Of a DNA stretch of 64,000 nt, positions 26,657 to 36,310 are shown in pieces. The notes beneath the pieces were generated by a model. It saw only the letters and a list, made by a program, of their open reading frames with translations. It ran no database searches and was not told the origin of the DNA. The translations under genes were made by a program, and so were the position numbers. How positions within the stretch are numbered: position 1 is the stretch's first letter; the number at the start of each line of letters is the position of its first letter. Where the stretch lies: NCBI RefSeq assembly GCF_000284315.1, contig NC_017094.1, positions 245,486 to 309,485 of the forward strand, written 5' to 3'. Origin of the DNA: Leptospirillum ferrooxidans C2-3. Its GTDB lineage: Bacteria > Nitrospirota > Leptospirillia > Leptospirillales > Leptospirillaceae.

Positions 26657-26926
26657 ATGGATCCGCAAACGGCGATTGACCTGACACACGATGCACTGAA
26701 AATGGCCATGGTGCTGACATTCCCCATCCTGATCGTGAGCCTTGTCATCGGTATTGTGGTCAGTCTGTTTCAGGCAGTGACCCAGATTAACGAAACGACT
26801 CTTTCCTTTTTGCCGAAGGTGGCAGGAGTGGTTGGAGTGCTGCTGATCCTGATGCCTTGGATGGTCCGTCAACTTCTTGACTATACGCAAGATCTTTTTG
26901 GACGTCTTCCGGGGATTACCCAGTGA
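26657..26926 (+). CDS. fliQ: Flagellar export gate protein FliQ
   Basis: Export-gate subunit with two membrane segments. From ATG 26657 (MDPQTAIDLTHDALKMAMVL) it is 89 residues, the canonical FliQ length, with AAGGGAG six bases before. The frame remains open to 26582, but that stretch contains the sigma-54 promoter, so longer versions are not real. Motifs include VSLFQAVTQINETTLSFLPK. The stop overlaps the fliR start. Confidence 0.94.
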   Translation: MDPQTAIDLTHDALKMAMVLTFPILIVSLVIGIVVSLFQAVTQINETTLSFLPKVAGVVGVLLILMPWMVRQLLDYTQDLFGRLPGITQ

Positions 26927-27723
26927 ATCTTCTTCAGACGCTCGCGGGATGGAATCCCCGGGATCCGGTGACGTTCATGCTGATCCTGTCACGGGTTTCA
27001 GGAATGGTTGTCAGCATGCCGATCCTTTCTTCCAGAGCCATTCCGGTCAAGATCAAGGCGTTGGTTTCGATGGCGCTGGCCTTTTTGATGTTTCCTCTTG
27101 TCAGAAGGGATATGACTCCTTATCAAGGGGCATTTTCCTCGTGGCTGATCGGTCTTTTTTCAGAGTTTGCAACAGGTATTGCCATTGGATTTTCGGCGTA
27201 TCTGATCTTTTCGGCGGTGGCCCTTGCGGGAGAAATGGCCGGGGTCCAGGTGGGTTTTGGAATCGTTGATGTGATCAATCCCCTTGGTCTTGCCGAGGTT
27301 CCCCTTCTCGGGACATTTCAGAACAGTGTTGCGTTTCTGGTTTTTCTGGCGACAAATGCCCAATACGCGATGATCTGGGGATTGGCCGAATCCTTTCGAT
27401 GGGTTCCTCTGGGAGGAGGCAACTTCGGGCCTTTCTTTTTCGAGGGATACCTTTCCCTTTTTGGCCGATTCGTGGAATTGGGATTTGTTCTGGCTTCCCC
27501 CTTTCTGGTGGGGGGAATTGTTCTGAATCTGGTGATGGGTTTCCTGTCGAAAATGATGCCGCAACTAAATTTGTTGACATTGGGTTTCCCGCTCCTCCTT
27601 CTGGGGGGGCTTGTCCTTTTTATGGCATCTTTGCCTTTTTTTGGGAGCGTTGTGGAACATGCCTTTTCCAGAATGGAATCGAATCTTCCTGATCTCCTGA
27701 AGCTTTTGGGTTCCCATGGCTGA
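26923..27723 (+). CDS. fliR: Flagellar export gate protein FliR
   Basis: Membrane export-gate protein with 266 residues and about six hydrophobic segments. Typical features include FMLILSRVSGMVVSMPILSS near the N-terminus and GVQVGFGIVDVINPLG in the middle (the GxxxGF..v.(n/d)P pattern), then MPQLNLLTLGFPLLLLGGLV. The GTG start at 26923 overlaps the fliQ stop, and its own stop overlaps flhB. Confidence 0.94.
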   Translation: MNLLQTLAGWNPRDPVTFMLILSRVSGMVVSMPILSSRAIPVKIKALVSMALAFLMFPLVRRDMTPYQGAFSSWLIGLFSEFATGIAIGFSAYLIFSAVALAGEMAGVQVGFGIVDVINPLGLAEVPLLGTFQNSVAFLVFLATNAQYAMIWGLAESFRWVPLGGGNFGPFFFEGYLSLFGRFVELGFVLASPFLVGGIVLNLVMGFLSKMMPQLNLLTLGFPLLLLGGLVLFMASLPFFGSVVEHAFSRMESNLPDLLKLLGSHG

Positions 27724-28795
27724 ACAGGACTTTCAGGAGAAAGAAGAAGAACCCACTCAAAAGCGCCTTGAAAAGGCGCGTGAGGAAGGTCAGGTTGCCA
27801 AAAGCCGCGAAGTGGGGATCTTTTTCTTTCTTCTGGCCTCAATGGCTTTCCTCTCCTTCTCCGGAGAGAGGCTGCTTTTGGGGTTGAAAGGACAGATGGC
27901 AGGTTTCTTTACCGCTTCAGCCCATCCGTTCATTACGCCTGATTCCATTACGAAGATTCTTGGGTCGGCCATTGTCTCCTCTTTTCGCGTCGGACTTCCT
28001 GTCTGGCTTCTGTTTTTGGGGGCAGGGGTCCTGGCAACCCTGATTCAGGGAGGCATTTCCTGGTCCCCCAAGGCATTGGCTTTAAAATGGGACCGGATCT
28101 CTCCGGCGAAGGGGTTTGGAAGGATCTTTTCCTCCCAGTCGGCAGGAGAACTTGTCAAACACATTCTCAAGATCGCAATCGTCATGGGGGTGACGTTCTG
28201 GTTTTTGAGAAGTGACTGGGAGGGGTTGCCTGCTCTTGGGGGAACAGGAGTCCACCGGGTGATCTCAAGCCTTTCAATGATGATCAGGGATGTCCTTGTC
28301 AGGCTTTTGCCCATTTTTCTGATTCTGGCCATTCTGGATTACGGCTGGCAGAAATTTTTCCTTCTCCGGAAACTCCGGATGTCCAGGGCAGAGGTCAAGG
28401 AAGAATTCAAGGAAAGTGAGGGAGATCCTCAGGTCCGTCAGAGAATTCGGTCCATTCAGAGAGCGATGGCAAGACGGAGGATGATGGCCAAGGTCAAAAA
28501 GGCTACGGTGGTGATCACCAACCCCACTCATTTCGCCATCGCGATTCTCTATGACATGGATACGATGGCGGCTCCGGTGGTGGTTGCGAAGGGTCAGGAT
28601 GAAATCGCCCTGAACATGAGAAGGGTGGCGAAGGAAGCGGGGGTTCCCGTGATTGAAAATCCTCCTCTGGCCCGGACTCTTTATGCAGCATGTCCGGTTG
28701 ACAGGGAGATTCCGTTTGTCTTTTACCAGGCGGTTGCCCAAGTGTTGTCGGTTTTGTATGAAAAAGGAACATTGTCAGGAGTGAAACATGGCTGA
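27716..28795 (+). CDS. flhB: Flagellar export specificity protein FlhB
   Basis: Export-gate protein that switches substrate from rod/hook to filament after self-cleavage. It has 359 residues: an N-terminal cytoplasmic stretch with EPTQKRLEKAREEGQVAKSR, four membrane segments, then the cytoplasmic domain with the autocleavage site NPTH (ITNPTHFAIAILYD). A second FlhB C-terminal-like gene exists at 42052 without the NPTH site. The gene overlaps both fliR and flhA. Confidence 0.96.
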   Translation: MAEQDFQEKEEEPTQKRLEKAREEGQVAKSREVGIFFFLLASMAFLSFSGERLLLGLKGQMAGFFTASAHPFITPDSITKILGSAIVSSFRVGLPVWLLFLGAGVLATLIQGGISWSPKALALKWDRISPAKGFGRIFSSQSAGELVKHILKIAIVMGVTFWFLRSDWEGLPALGGTGVHRVISSLSMMIRDVLVRLLPIFLILAILDYGWQKFFLLRKLRMSRAEVKEEFKESEGDPQVRQRIRSIQRAMARRRMMAKVKKATVVITNPTHFAIAILYDMDTMAAPVVVAKGQDEIALNMRRVAKEAGVPVIENPPLARTLYAACPVDREIPFVFYQAVAQVLSVLYEKGTLSGVKHG

Positions 28796-30890
28796 ACAAG
28801 TCGACCGGCCGGTCAAGCCAATGGCTTCCGGTAACTCTTCCGATTTTTTCGTGATCGTTGGCGTTGTTGGAATTCTTTCGATCATGATCGTTCCCCTACC
28901 ACCCTTTCTTCTGGATTTTCTCCTGGCAGGAAGCATCTCGTTTTCACTGATCATCCTGCTGGTTGCGATGACCACCAGAAACCTTCTGGAATTCAGTATT
29001 TTTCCGACCATTTTATTGTTGTCGACCCTTTTCCGGCTTTCGCTCAATGTAGCCTCGACGAGGCTGATTCTTCTCCATGGGCAAGACGGGACCGAAGCGG
29101 CAGGACATGTGATCGAGTCATTTGGCCACTTTGTCGTCGGAGGATCTTATGCAGTCGGTCTCGTCCTTTTTGTGATCTTTGTAGTGATCAACTTCATGGT
29201 GGTCACCCGGGGTGCCGGGCGTATCGCTGAGGTCGCCGCTCGATTTACTCTCGACGCACTTCCCGGAAAACAGATGGCCATTGATGCCGATCTGAACTCC
29301 GGATCGATCAAGGAGGAAGAGGCCAGGAAGAGGCGAAAGGAGCTTTCCAGGGAATCAGAGTTTTTTGGAGCGATGGATGGAGCTTCCAAGTTCGTTCGCG
29401 GAGATGCTATCGCGGCGATCATGATTCTCCTTGTCAATATTCTCGGAGGGTTGCTCATCGGTCTTTTGATGAATGGTCTTTCTCTTTCCGATGCCTTGCA
29501 ATTCTATACGACGCTCACGATTGGAGAAGGGCTTGTCGCACAGATCCCCGCCCTGATTGTGTCGGTTGCGGCCGGTATTGTGGTGACCAGGGCCGGTACC
29601 GGAAATGACCTGGGAGTCGAGATCAGGGATCAGGTGTTTCACAGGAGCCGGGCAATGGCCGGAACATCCGGGATTCTCCTTTTTCTGTCAGTCGTTCCGG
29701 GTCTTCCCCATCTGGCCTTTCTGGCTCTTGGTTCGACTATCGGACTGATGGCCTATAGCCAGATCAGCGGAAAGAAAAAGCAGGAGGAAAAACGGATTGA
29801 ATCGGAGAAGACCCAGGTCAAGCCTCCTGCACCGGAAAATATTGAAAGCTACCTTTCCCTTGATTTACTGGAGCTCAATGTTGGGTATGGACTCGTTCCC
29901 TTGGTCGAAGGAGGGGAGGGGGCTGATCTCACGGACCGGATCCGGGGGATCCGGCGTCAGCTGGCGGGAGAGCTTGGGATTATTGTTCCCCCTATTCATA
30001 TTCGCGACAACCTTCAGCTTAAGCCCAATGAATACCTGATTCTGCTCAAGGGAAATCCGGTCGGTCGCTGGGAGCTGAAAAATGGATCTCTTCTGGCCAT
30101 GAATGCGGGAGGAGATTCAGGCAGTCTCGATGGGGTTCCGGTCAAGGAGCCGACCTTTGGCCTTGACGCGGTGTGGATTGATTCGGACAAGAGGGAGATG
30201 GCGGAAAGCCTCGGCTTTACGGTTGTCGATCCTGTGACGGTTCTGTCTACTCACGTGACGGAAATCATACGAAGCCATAGTGCGGATCTTGTCGGGAGAC
30301 AGGAAGTGGGGCGCCTGCTTGAGGCCTTGTCCCAAGACTACCCCAAGCTTGTGGAGGATCTGATACCGGGGCAAATTTCTCTGGGTGTGCTGGTTTCGGT
30401 ACTTCATGGGCTGTTGTCCGAAAGGGTTTCGATCAGGGATTTGAGGACCATACTGGAGTCGCTTGCCGATCAGGTTTCCTCCGGTCGGGATGCCAAGGAT
30501 GTGACATCTCTGACAGAAGGAGTCCGGCAGTCTCTTGGACGATCAATTGTCAATCCCTACCTGTCCGGCAAACTCAGAAATCTTCAGATCGTGAGCTTTG
30601 ACAGGGGATGGGAAGAGGTGATCCTGAAACAGGCGGCTCATTCCGGAGCGGCAGGGCTTGTTCTTGAGCCATCCTTGGCACAGAAGTTGCTGTCAAGTCT
30701 GGGGAGCGTTCTTGAGAGCCAGGGTCGGCGTGGTCTCCAATCTGTCCTGATGGTTGCTCCCCAGGCCAGAGTTGGGCTCAAGAGGCTTCTGGAAAGATAT
30801 TTCCCTTCTCTTGCGGTTATTTCACCACTTGAGGTACCGTCGGATATCCCGATCGTGTCCTCGGATGTTATTCGTTACCAGGAGGTCTAG
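28788..30890 (+). CDS. flhA: Flagellar export protein FlhA
   Basis: Largest export-gate subunit, 700 residues: eight membrane segments in the first 310 residues, then a cytoplasmic domain that forms the docking ring. The FHIPEP signature is clear in LLSTLFRLSLNVASTRLILL and RGAGRIAEVAARFTLDALPG, followed by KQMAIDADLNSG. ATG 28788 overlaps the flhB stop. flhF follows after 3 bases. Confidence 0.96.
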   Translation: MAEQVDRPVKPMASGNSSDFFVIVGVVGILSIMIVPLPPFLLDFLLAGSISFSLIILLVAMTTRNLLEFSIFPTILLLSTLFRLSLNVASTRLILLHGQDGTEAAGHVIESFGHFVVGGSYAVGLVLFVIFVVINFMVVTRGAGRIAEVAARFTLDALPGKQMAIDADLNSGSIKEEEARKRRKELSRESEFFGAMDGASKFVRGDAIAAIMILLVNILGGLLIGLLMNGLSLSDALQFYTTLTIGEGLVAQIPALIVSVAAGIVVTRAGTGNDLGVEIRDQVFHRSRAMAGTSGILLFLSVVPGLPHLAFLALGSTIGLMAYSQISGKKKQEEKRIESEKTQVKPPAPENIESYLSLDLLELNVGYGLVPLVEGGEGADLTDRIRGIRRQLAGELGIIVPPIHIRDNLQLKPNEYLILLKGNPVGRWELKNGSLLAMNAGGDSGSLDGVPVKEPTFGLDAVWIDSDKREMAESLGFTVVDPVTVLSTHVTEIIRSHSADLVGRQEVGRLLEALSQDYPKLVEDLIPGQISLGVLVSVLHGLLSERVSIRDLRTILESLADQVSSGRDAKDVTSLTEGVRQSLGRSIVNPYLSGKLRNLQIVSFDRGWEEVILKQAAHSGAAGLVLEPSLAQKLLSSLGSVLESQGRRGLQSVLMVAPQARVGLKRLLERYFPSLAVISPLEVPSDIPIVSSDVIRYQEV

Positions 30891-30893
30891 GCA

Positions 30894-32105
30894 ATGCTCA
30901 TTCGCACATTCGAGGGCCAGGATATGAGTGAGGTTCTCCGGAAAGTGAAGAGGGAACTTGGTTCGGAAGCGGTTATTCTGGATTCCAGGGAAGGAAGGAC
31001 CGCGACTCGTGGAAGAACCTCCGGTGTTGTTGTGACAGCGGGGCTTCCAGAGATGGATCCCCCCTGGATGAATGATGTCCGGCATTCTGGAAAAAGTCCC
31101 GCTTCTCCGGATCCGGTTGAAGATGAACGGACCTCCCTCCGGAGGGAGGTCGAGTCCCTTCGGCTGGCGCTTCATCGTATGGAAGAAGAGTGGGGAACGG
31201 GGACAAGGGAAACGGTCCAGTCTCTTGCCAGACAGGTCGAGGCTCTGATCTCCGAAGGAGCCAGGAATGTTCCGGATCAGCCGGTGAATGAATCGGTTGA
31301 TTCCCTCGCGCTGGCTCGAGAGATTCTTCTCCGTCAGGGGATCGCTCCGGAAGACGGGCAGGCCCTTCTTGAAGCGCTTTCCGATCTGACCCTGAATGTG
31401 GGAGAGATCGGGGACGAGGAGCGCATCGGTTCTCTTTTGCAATTTCTGGTCGCAAGAAATATCCGCACGTCAGGATCTTTTCTGGACCGCATCCGCCACA
31501 ATAATCCGGTCGTCTGTGTTTTTGCAGGTCCATCCGGAGTGGGCAAGACAACGACAATCGCAAAACTTGCGGCAGGATTTACCATACGACACGGGAAAAA
31601 AGTTCTTCTCGTAAACCTCGATACTTACCGGATAGGAGCCCTTGAGCAACTGAGAATCTATGGCGACCTGATGGGGCTTCCGGTGGAGGTCGCATCGACT
31701 CCCGAGCGTCTGGTCTCCATCATTCGGGATGCGAGGGACAGGGAACTGTACGATGTGATCCTGGTGGACTCAGCAGGTGGTCTTTCCGGTGATGACACAA
31801 GAATCCATCCGTTTGTATCGGCCCTTCTACTGGAAGATCTGAACCTTTCTGTCTCTCTTGTCCTGTCTGCCTCCCACAAGACAAAAGATATCGAAAAATC
31901 CATTTTGCTCTACCAGTGTCTGGCTCCAAACAACATGATACTGACCAAGCTCGACGAGACCGAGTCCCTTGGATCGCTCTACCCCATTCTATCCAGGGCA
32001 CCACTTCCTGTATCCTATGTGACGATGGGGCAGCGTGTTCCCGATGATATCGATGTTGCCCATTCAGGTCGCTTGTCCCAGTGGATTATTGGAGGATTCA
32101 GATAG
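30894..32105 (+). CDS. flhF: Flagellar SRP-type GTPase FlhF
   Basis: SRP-family GTPase that sets where polar flagella form, 403 residues. The N-terminal basic domain (MLIRTFEGQDMSEVLRKVKR) is followed by a variable region and the NG domain from about residue 195. The P-loop is GPSGVGKTTTIAKLAAG, then LVNLDTYRIGALEQLRIYG and the G4 motif TKLDE. It is paired with flhG immediately downstream, as in polar-flagellate bacteria. Confidence 0.95.
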   Translation: MLIRTFEGQDMSEVLRKVKRELGSEAVILDSREGRTATRGRTSGVVVTAGLPEMDPPWMNDVRHSGKSPASPDPVEDERTSLRREVESLRLALHRMEEEWGTGTRETVQSLARQVEALISEGARNVPDQPVNESVDSLALAREILLRQGIAPEDGQALLEALSDLTLNVGEIGDEERIGSLLQFLVARNIRTSGSFLDRIRHNNPVVCVFAGPSGVGKTTTIAKLAAGFTIRHGKKVLLVNLDTYRIGALEQLRIYGDLMGLPVEVASTPERLVSIIRDARDRELYDVILVDSAGGLSGDDTRIHPFVSALLLEDLNLSVSLVLSASHKTKDIEKSILLYQCLAPNNMILTKLDETESLGSLYPILSRAPLPVSYVTMGQRVPDDIDVAHSGRLSQWIIGGFR

Positions 32106-32978
32106 ATGGCAGACCAAGCCGAAGGCTTGAGACATCCGGGAGCTCCGGAAGGACCTCCCCAGAGGAAAGGTCCCCCTCCCCGGATCCTTGCGATTACGAG
32201 CGGAAAAGGTGGAGTCGGAAAAACCAATGTTGCGGCCAATCTCGCATATGTTCTTGCCGATACGTTCAAGAAACGGGTTCTGATTTTTGATGCGGATCTT
32301 GGACTTGGAAACATGGATATCCTATTCAACCTTCATCCTGTTTTTACCCTGAAGGACTTTATTTCCGGTTCTGCGGAGCTTTCACAGATCATGATCGAGG
32401 CGCCAGCAGGTATCAGAATTATTCCGGCAGCCTCCGGAGTGGAGTCCCTGACTCAACTTTCACCCGAAGAACACCTCAGGCTGATTTCGGCCTTTGACCA
32501 GATCGATGAATCGGTGGATATCCTGTTGATCGATACCGGTGCCGGGATTTCCGAGAATGTCCTGACCTTCAATCTGGCCAGTCAGGAAACAATGATTGTG
32601 GTGACTCCAGAGCCAACGAGTCGCACAGACGCCTTTGCCCTGATGAAGGTGCTGAACCGGAGACAGTCGGGAAAACCTTTTCTCTTTCTGGCCAATATGG
32701 TCAGGGACAGGAAGGAGGCCCTTGAGCTTTTTGATCTGGTATCAAGGGTTGCCGACCGTTTTATTCCGGGCCTGAATCTTTCGTTCGGAGGTTACCTTCC
32801 GATTGATCCTTCCGTGACACAGGCTGTTCGCAATCAGAGGGCATTGGCGGAGATGCTTCCCGGAACTCCTTTTGCCTTGGGAATGCGACAGGTTGCGAGG
32901 GATTTCCTTTCAAGGCCGCCGCGTGAAGGAGTGAGGGCAAGTATCGGTCTTCTGATGAAGCGTCTTCTGGAGCGCTAG
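32106..32978 (+). CDS. flhG: Flagellar number regulator FlhG (FleN, MinD-like)
   Basis: MinD/ParA-type ATPase that limits flagellar number, partly by restraining the FleQ-type activator and by stimulating FlhF GTPase. It has 290 residues. The deviant Walker A is SGKGGVGKTNVAANLA, with LIFDADLGLGNMDILF (switch I and Walker A') after it. The N-terminal DQAEG stretch may be the FlhF-stimulating segment. ATG 32106 lies one base after the flhF stop, with GGAGG upstream. Confidence 0.93.
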   Translation: MADQAEGLRHPGAPEGPPQRKGPPPRILAITSGKGGVGKTNVAANLAYVLADTFKKRVLIFDADLGLGNMDILFNLHPVFTLKDFISGSAELSQIMIEAPAGIRIIPAASGVESLTQLSPEEHLRLISAFDQIDESVDILLIDTGAGISENVLTFNLASQETMIVVTPEPTSRTDAFALMKVLNRRQSGKPFLFLANMVRDRKEALELFDLVSRVADRFIPGLNLSFGGYLPIDPSVTQAVRNQRALAEMLPGTPFALGMRQVARDFLSRPPREGVRASIGLLMKRLLER

Positions 32979-33089
32979 TGCAGTGGAGAATCTGTTCTTT
33001 GTGGGTGTCGGGAGTGTCAGGGGTGGTCGAGAGCTGTTTGGAGGTTGTTTTTCAACCGATAAGATGCTTGATATGAAAGGTGATTGGCC

Positions 33090-33809
33090 ATGATGGAACT
33101 TGATGAGGCCAGCCTGAAAGAGTTTGCTGTAACCATAAAATTTTTTGCGATGAGATATGCCCATCGTCTTCCGCCGGAAATCGATGTGGATGATCTTGTC
33201 AGTGTCGGGATGACAGGACTGATCGATGCGGCGAAACGATTTGATCCTTCAAGGGGGATCAAGTTCAAGACCATGGCTGAGCATCGGATCAGGGGTGCGA
33301 TGCTTGACGAGATCCGTTCGGCCGACTGGGTGCCACGATCCGTCAGGGAGAAAGCTTCAGCCGTTCATGCCGTGCGGGAGACTTTGCGTGCAACCCTCCT
33401 GAGGGAGCCCAGTGACAGCGAGATGGCGAAAGCACTTTCCTTGCCTCTCGATGAGTATCTGACACTCGAAAATGAAATCGAACCTCATCATCTTTATTCG
33501 ATTGAAGATCTGTTCGAGATGGAGGATGGTTCAGGATCGTCCATATTGGATCGTCTGGTGGTTCCGGGGGAGGCCGATCCGCTTTCGGAGTTTCTGAAGA
33601 GTGAAGAGTCGACCCTTCTTGAAAAGGCTCTGGATGCCCTTCCGGAAAAGCAAAGACTGGTCCTGTCCTTGTATTACTATGATGAGCTTTCCATGAAAGA
33701 GGTTGCTGCGGTTCTTGAGGTGAGTGAATCCAGAGTTTCCCAGATCCATACCCTCGCGATCAAGAATTTGAAAAAAGCGCTTCTCTCTTCCGGTCATAAA
33801 GAGGGCTGA
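33090..33809 (+). CDS. fliA: RNA polymerase sigma factor for flagellar genes (sigma-28, FliA)
   Basis: Sigma factor of late flagellar genes, 239 residues. Region 2 contains FDPSRGIKFKTMAEHRIRGA and LDEIRSADWVPRSVREKA, the FliA hallmark. Region 4 has the helix-turn-helix LSMKEVAAVLEVSESRVSQI. ATG 33090 follows AAGGTGA; ATG 33093 and a TTG at 33084 are alternatives. No flgM anti-sigma gene is seen in the window. Confidence 0.94.
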   Translation: MMELDEASLKEFAVTIKFFAMRYAHRLPPEIDVDDLVSVGMTGLIDAAKRFDPSRGIKFKTMAEHRIRGAMLDEIRSADWVPRSVREKASAVHAVRETLRATLLREPSDSEMAKALSLPLDEYLTLENEIEPHHLYSIEDLFEMEDGSGSSILDRLVVPGEADPLSEFLKSEESTLLEKALDALPEKQRLVLSLYYYDELSMKEVAAVLEVSESRVSQIHTLAIKNLKKALLSSGHKEG

Positions 33810-33822
33810 TCTCTTTATATTA
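33798..33822 (+). terminator. Weak terminator-like hairpin after fliA
   Basis: AAAGAG, a 7-base spacer and CTCTTT followed by an AT-rich stretch. The stem is only 6 base pairs and partly inside the coding end, so termination would be weak. Confidence 0.35.
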
Positions 33823-33999
33823 ACCTTTAAATGCGTATGAAAAAATGGTAGATTGGCCCATTGCCATATCTGTCATGTAAGGGTGTCGTTCCTTGCTATG
33901 TGCGGGATTGACTAAAACTTGGCCGCGGATTTTCTTTTGAGATTGTTCTGGACTGATCGGGGATCTTCGGCTGTCGCATTTCTGGGGGTATACCACACA

Positions 34000-34377
34000 A
34001 TGGATTTTAAAATGAAAGTGCTGGTTGTTGACGATTTTTCGACGATGCGCAGAATCGTGAAAAACACTCTTCGTCAGATCGGATTCGTCAATATCGAGGA
34101 GGCCGAGGATGGGCAAAAGGCTTATGACAGACTTGTTTCTGAAAAATTTGATTTTGTTGTTTCAGACTGGAACATGCCGAATATGACCGGAATCGATCTC
34201 CTCAGGAAGGTAAGGGCAACTCCCTCCATCAAAAGCATCCCGTTTTTGATGGTGACAGCCGAAGCCAAGCAGGAAAATGTTGTTGAGGCAATCAAGGCTG
34301 GTGTTTCAAATTATATCGTCAAGCCTTTCACTGTGGGGACCCTTCAGGAAAAGGTTGCAAAGATTTTCAAGGAATAA
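34000..34377 (+). CDS. cheY: Chemotaxis response regulator CheY
   Basis: Stand-alone receiver of 126 residues that carries the signal from CheA to the motor switch. It has the acidic pair VVDDF (residues 9-13), phosphoacceptor Asp56 in VVSDWNMPNMTG and the conserved KPFT lysine. The start is ATG 34000 (MDFKMKVLVVDDFSTMRRIV); the frame upstream to 33919 has no ribosome site or family match. FliM, the usual CheY-P target, is not encoded here. Confidence 0.94.
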   Translation: MDFKMKVLVVDDFSTMRRIVKNTLRQIGFVNIEEAEDGQKAYDRLVSEKFDFVVSDWNMPNMTGIDLLRKVRATPSIKSIPFLMVTAEAKQENVVEAIKAGVSNYIVKPFTVGTLQEKVAKIFKE

Positions 34378-34414
34378 TCATTGGCTGTTGTCTGATTCCT
34401 CAGGGGGGTGACCG

Positions 34415-36280
34415 GTGGCGGAAGGGTTTGATAATGACGAGATGAAGGAAATTGTTCAGGAGTTTCTTGCCGAGGCGCAGGAGATGCTTGAAGGTCTCGA
34501 CAACTTTTTTGTCCAGCTTGAGGCAAGGCCGGACGATACATCTCTTCTGAACGAAATTTTTCGGGCTGCCCACAGTATTAAGGGATCCGCAGGTTTTATC
34601 GGCCTGACGCGGATTGTTGAGGTTGCCCATCATGCCGAAAATGTCCTGAATCAGTTGAGACAGGGAATGATGAAGGCAGAGCCGGCGGTGATCGATATCA
34701 TTCTGGAAGCAATGGATGCTCTGAAGCTTCTTCTGGAAGAGGTTCACACGGGAGTTCAGGCCGATGTGGATATTGATACCCTCACGATGAAGCTTGACCT
34801 TCTTCTCCAGTGGGGAGAAGACCAGGCTTCATCTCATGAATCAACGGGGCCGGCCGTTCCGGATTCCGAAGAGGCGGGAATGGTTGTTCCCCCCGAGGAC
34901 CCGGAAGAGTCAGAAACAGAAGAACCCGCTCCTCCTCTCCCTGCTAAAGTCGCTGAAATCGTATCACGTGATCCTTCTCCTGCCGTCTCTTCTCAACCCT
35001 CTCCCTCCGCTTCTGCCCAGACGGAAGGGGCCGCGCCGCAATCCTCGGGAGTTGAGGTGGATCAGACGATTCGGGTTGAGACCTCGCGACTCGACAATGT
35101 CATGAATCTGGTCGGAGAGCTCGTTCTTGGCCGCAACCGGCTGGTTCGTCTCGCCACCGATACCAGTGGGGATGAAGATTGGGAAAAACAGCAGAAGGAT
35201 ATCGCTGAGGCGGTCATTCAGTTGTCCAGGGTGACAACGGATCTTCAGCTGGCGGTCATCAAGACCAGAATGCAGCCCATCAAGAAGGTTCTTGGAAAAT
35301 TCCCGAGGATGGTCAGGGATCTGTCGAGAAAATTGGGGAAAGAGGCTCGTCTTGAGCTGTCCGGAGAAGAAACGGAACTGGATAAATCCGTTATCGAGGA
35401 GATCGGCGATCCGCTTGTCCATATTATCCGGAATGCGATCGATCATGGTCTTGAAATGCCTGAGGAACGTCTTGCCGCTGGGAAAAGCCCTGAAGGCGTC
35501 GTCCGGATTTCTGCCTATCAGGAGGGAAATTCCATTGTCATCGAGATTTCAGATGACGGTCATGGTGTCAATGTGGACAGGGTCCGCAGAAAAGCGATCG
35601 AACGCAATCTGATTTCGGCGGCGGATGCTGACCGGATGACCACTGAAGAGCTGGTCAATCTCATCTTTTTGCCTGGATTCAGCACTGCCGAAAAGGTGAC
35701 GGATGTCTCCGGCCGTGGTGTCGGAATGGATGTGGTCAGGACGAATATCAACAAGATCAATGGCACAGTCGAGATCCGCTCCCAAAATGGACTGGGCTCG
35801 ACATTTGTGATCAACCTGCCTTTGACCATTGCCATTATCCAGGCGTTGATGGTCGCGATCGGGGATGAAGTCTATGCGGTACCGCTTCAGTCCGTTGTGG
35901 AAACGGTCAAAATCACTGAATCGGATATCCGGACACTCTCGGGAGCTGAAGTTTTAAATCTCCGGAATCAGGTTTTGCCACTCCTGAGGCTAAGGGATGA
36001 GTTCAAAATCCCCGGTGAGGCCAATGAATCTGCAGGAAAAAACCGTTATGTGGTTGTTGTTCAGCTTGGCTCCCGCTCCGTAGGTCTTGTTGTCGAGGCA
36101 CTTCCATACCAGGAGGAAGTGGTCATCAAGAGTATGGGGCCAATCCTGTCAGGTATCAGGGGAATGGCAGGGGCAACGATTACCGGCGATGGGAAGGTGG
36201 TTCTGATTCTTGATGTCGGTGAGATTTTGCAAGATATCCAGATCCGCGGCCATCAGGGGGTATCGGCCGTTTCCCGATAG
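34415..36280 (+). CDS. cheA: Chemotaxis histidine kinase CheA
   Basis: A 621-residue kinase. The Hpt domain is at the N-terminus, with phospho-His53 in AAHSIKGSAGFIGL. A Pro/Ser/Glu-rich linker (about 135-215) follows, where a P2 CheY-binding domain would normally be and none is evident. Then come the dimerisation helices (TSRLDNVMNLVGELVLGRNR), the ATP-binding domain (RNAIDHGLEMPEER, ISDDGHGVNVDRV, GRGVGMDVV) and a CheW-like domain. GTG 34415 lies behind a G-rich site. Confidence 0.95.
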   Translation: MAEGFDNDEMKEIVQEFLAEAQEMLEGLDNFFVQLEARPDDTSLLNEIFRAAHSIKGSAGFIGLTRIVEVAHHAENVLNQLRQGMMKAEPAVIDIILEAMDALKLLLEEVHTGVQADVDIDTLTMKLDLLLQWGEDQASSHESTGPAVPDSEEAGMVVPPEDPEESETEEPAPPLPAKVAEIVSRDPSPAVSSQPSPSASAQTEGAAPQSSGVEVDQTIRVETSRLDNVMNLVGELVLGRNRLVRLATDTSGDEDWEKQQKDIAEAVIQLSRVTTDLQLAVIKTRMQPIKKVLGKFPRMVRDLSRKLGKEARLELSGEETELDKSVIEEIGDPLVHIIRNAIDHGLEMPEERLAAGKSPEGVVRISAYQEGNSIVIEISDDGHGVNVDRVRRKAIERNLISAADADRMTTEELVNLIFLPGFSTAEKVTDVSGRGVGMDVVRTNINKINGTVEIRSQNGLGSTFVINLPLTIAIIQALMVAIGDEVYAVPLQSVVETVKITESDIRTLSGAEVLNLRNQVLPLLRLRDEFKIPGEANESAGKNRYVVVVQLGSRSVGLVVEALPYQEEVVIKSMGPILSGIRGMAGATITGDGKVVLILDVGEILQDIQIRGHQGVSAVSR

Positions 36281-36310
36281 AAGGGTTTGTCCGGGGGTAG
36301 GGGAGGTCGA

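Noticed and set aside
33040..33075. Sigma-28-type promoter (CCGATAAG) before fliA
   Set aside because: The -10-like CCGATAA is present but no TAAA-type -35 lies at the right distance.
33878..33896. GGTGTCGTTCCTTGCT as a sigma-54 promoter before cheY
   Set aside because: GG and GC are 11 bases apart, not 10, which sigma-54 does not tolerate well.
34964..35446. Minus-strand frame under cheA
   Set aside because: Antisense shadow of the cheA kinase region with no recognisable motif.
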